NCBI GenBank assembly: GCA_027311485.1
Contig: DAICYU010000002.1
Location: forward strand, 1-33,171
Source of the DNA: Acetobacteraceae bacterium
GTDB lineage: Bacteria > Pseudomonadota > Alphaproteobacteria > Acetobacterales > Acetobacteraceae
Length of the DNA: 33,171 bases
Direction: 5' to 3'
Shown here: positions 32,363 to 33,171 of the stretch, piece after piece
How positions within the stretch are numbered: the first letter of the stretch is position 1
Layout: each line of letters starts with the position of its first letter
Made by a program: the position numbers and the translations under genes
Notes under the pieces: generated by a model
Databases searched by the model: none
What the model saw: only the letters and a program-made list of their open reading frames with translations
What the model was told of the DNA's origin: nothing

Positions 32363-32545
32363 TTAGACTTCAACCGAGATGTAGCTGAACTCGGTCGACA
32401 GCTTGCTGCCGAAGGTGGTGATCGCAGAGACGATGGCGATCGCAACCAGGGAGGCGATCAGGCCATACTCCAGGGCCGTGACGCCACGGCGGTCATGCTT
32501 GAAGTTGTGCAGGCGAACCGCGAGATAAGTAAGGGCATTCATCAT
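32363..32545 (-). CDS. flp: Flp-type IVb pilin (copy 2, head of the Tad operon)
   Basis: This 60-aa prepilin has leader MMNALTYLAVRLHNFKHDRRG, cleavage site G|VTALEY, and the same hydrophobic pilin helix and tail as copy 1 except for two substitutions (N/K and Q/V). AAGGATA eight bases before the ATG at 32545 matches the copy 1 spacing, so I prefer this start to the track's 32560. Position at the start of the Tad operon and GC-biased codons typical of the island make this the likely major pilin. Confidence 0.94.
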   Translation of the reverse strand: MMNALTYLAVRLHNFKHDRRGVTALEYGLIASLVAIAIVSAITTFGSKLSTEFSYISVEV

Positions 32546-32636
32546 GGCTTTATCCTTCATGCATGTTTACGTTGCGTCCATCTTCAATAACGACGCCGCG
32601 TATGACGGAGATGCCACAATAACCGTTTGTGGCGCC

Positions 32637-32651
32637 GAACCATTTTGGTTC
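32637..32651. promoter_or_regulatory. palindrome upstream of flp copy 2
   Basis: GAACCA-TTT-TGGTTC is a perfect inverted repeat about 92 bases upstream of the flp copy 2 start codon, a suitable place for an operator controlling the Tad operon. Confidence 0.35.
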
Positions 32652-32762
32652 CGACAAAATTTTCTATACGAGAGGTAATTTGCCGTCGTCAATGAATGCA
32701 TTTGAAATATAACAGGAACGTGTATTAGTTATTTGCCCGCCAGCAAGAAGATGCACAGAAAG

Positions 32763-32792
32763 GCACAAATGCGTGTTGTCACGCTTCTGTGC
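32763..32792. other. imperfect hairpin
   Basis: GCACAAATGCGTG and CACGCTTCTGTGC pair with two mismatches around a TTGT loop. There is no T-run. It may be a regulatory site or a terminator of a gene outside the window. Confidence 0.3.
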
Positions 32793-33067
32793 AACAACTG
32801 TCTGTCATTACTTGCAGGTGGCGGGCACGTGGCATCGTGGCCGCCGTCGCCATTATATGAGGCGCGTATAATTCCGCCGCGCCAGCAAGGCGGCACGCGC
32901 GCCGGAACACGGATCGCTCATGCGGTAGGCTGAAGCGGGGCATCCATTTGCGTGCAGCCCCCGAATACCCCTGGCTGTCCTGCACGGAACATGAGATCCA
33001 AAATCAGCTACATTCAAAAATATTGTTTTATCAATATTATATTGGACGTACTTCGTGCTGATTTATA

Positions 33068-33102
33068 GATCATGATCGGGTCAGGTTGACCCGATCATGA
33101 TC
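33068..33102. repeat. 35-bp perfect palindrome
   Basis: GATCATGATCGGGTCA and its exact reverse complement flank a GGT loop, giving 16-bp arms. It contains repeated GATC and TGATCA-like words. It could be an intergenic repeat, a strong binding site, or part of a mobile-element end cut by the window edge. Confidence 0.75.
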
Positions 33103-33106
33103 TGGA

Positions 33107-33134
33107 AGTCTTTGTTAATCGCATGATTCACGCC
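33107..33134. repeat. intergenic repeat-like element (copy B)
   Basis: AGTCTT and ATCGCATGATTCACGCC follow the 35-bp palindrome in the same order as in the element at 11736-11787, with a 10-bp shorter gap. The final bases (GGCGATCATGCTCT) may belong to the same unit. Confidence 0.4.
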
Positions 33135-33171
33135 TTCCGGCTTTCAGCCTCAGGCGATCATGCTCTAGTTT

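Larger units (their letters stand above)
32546..33171. other. 626-bp region upstream of the Tad operon
   Basis: No convincing gene. ORFs 32733-32933 and 32779-32985 have no family resemblance or ribosome-binding site. AT-rich stretches near 32640-32735 and 33000-33075 are candidate promoter areas for the Tad operon. Inverted repeats are listed separately. Confidence 0.5.

Overview
The window is GC-rich, densely coded DNA from an alphaproteobacterium. An acetic acid bacterium (Acetobacteraceae, Komagataeibacter/Gluconacetobacter-like) is the best guess from overall protein character. That is an inference, since no rRNA or other marker gene is present. A RepA_C-type replication initiator beside an iteron array, an AT-rich tract and a DnaA-box-like site shows that at least the left part is, or derives from, a plasmid replicon. 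No partition, conjugation or transposase gene was recognised.

Layout. 1-1.8 kb: a small zinc-ribbon protein, an Flp-type pilin (flp copy 1) and an unrecognised 154-aa protein. 1.8-4.0 kb: a PAP2-family phosphatase flanked by single iterons, then repA and the iteron origin. 4.0-16.5 kb: a surface-glycan island made almost wholly of polytopic membrane enzymes: two acyltransferase-3 proteins, two DUF6311-like proteins, a GT-C-like protein, a GT87-like mannosyltransferase homologue, a SAM methyltransferase and an unknown membrane protein. Inside it lies a lipoprotein joining TadD-like TPRs to a RodZ-type C-terminal domain. 16.8-20.8 kb: an orphan dipeptide-type substrate-binding protein, a higBA toxin-antitoxin locus whose antitoxin is frameshifted, a secreted ClpP-like protein and an Ala/Pro-rich unknown protein.

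20.7-32.5 kb: a complete, tightly overlapping Tad (Flp) pilus operon on the minus strand: flp - tadV - cpaB/rcpC - cpaC/rcpA - cpaD-like - tadZ/cpaE - tadA/cpaF - tadB - tadC - tadE - tadE/G-like - tadG with a vWA domain - lytic transglycosylase. Most junctions are ATGA, GTGA or TGATG overlaps. A stem-loop separates flp from the machinery genes and could let the pilin be made in excess.

How it may work together (inference). The Tad operon builds a thin pilus. TadV matures Flp, TadA powers TadB/C, CpaC and CpaD form the outer-membrane exit, TadZ places the machine, the transglycosylase opens the wall, and the vWA protein may be a tip or adhesin component. The glycan island lacks cytosolic nucleotide-sugar transferases and a flippase, so its enzymes probably act on lipid-linked donors on the periplasmic side, with PAP2 recycling the carrier. 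Its position next to flp copy 1 and a TadD-like lipoprotein suggests a plasmid-borne adhesion and surface-glycan module. A direct link to pilus modification is only a hypothesis.
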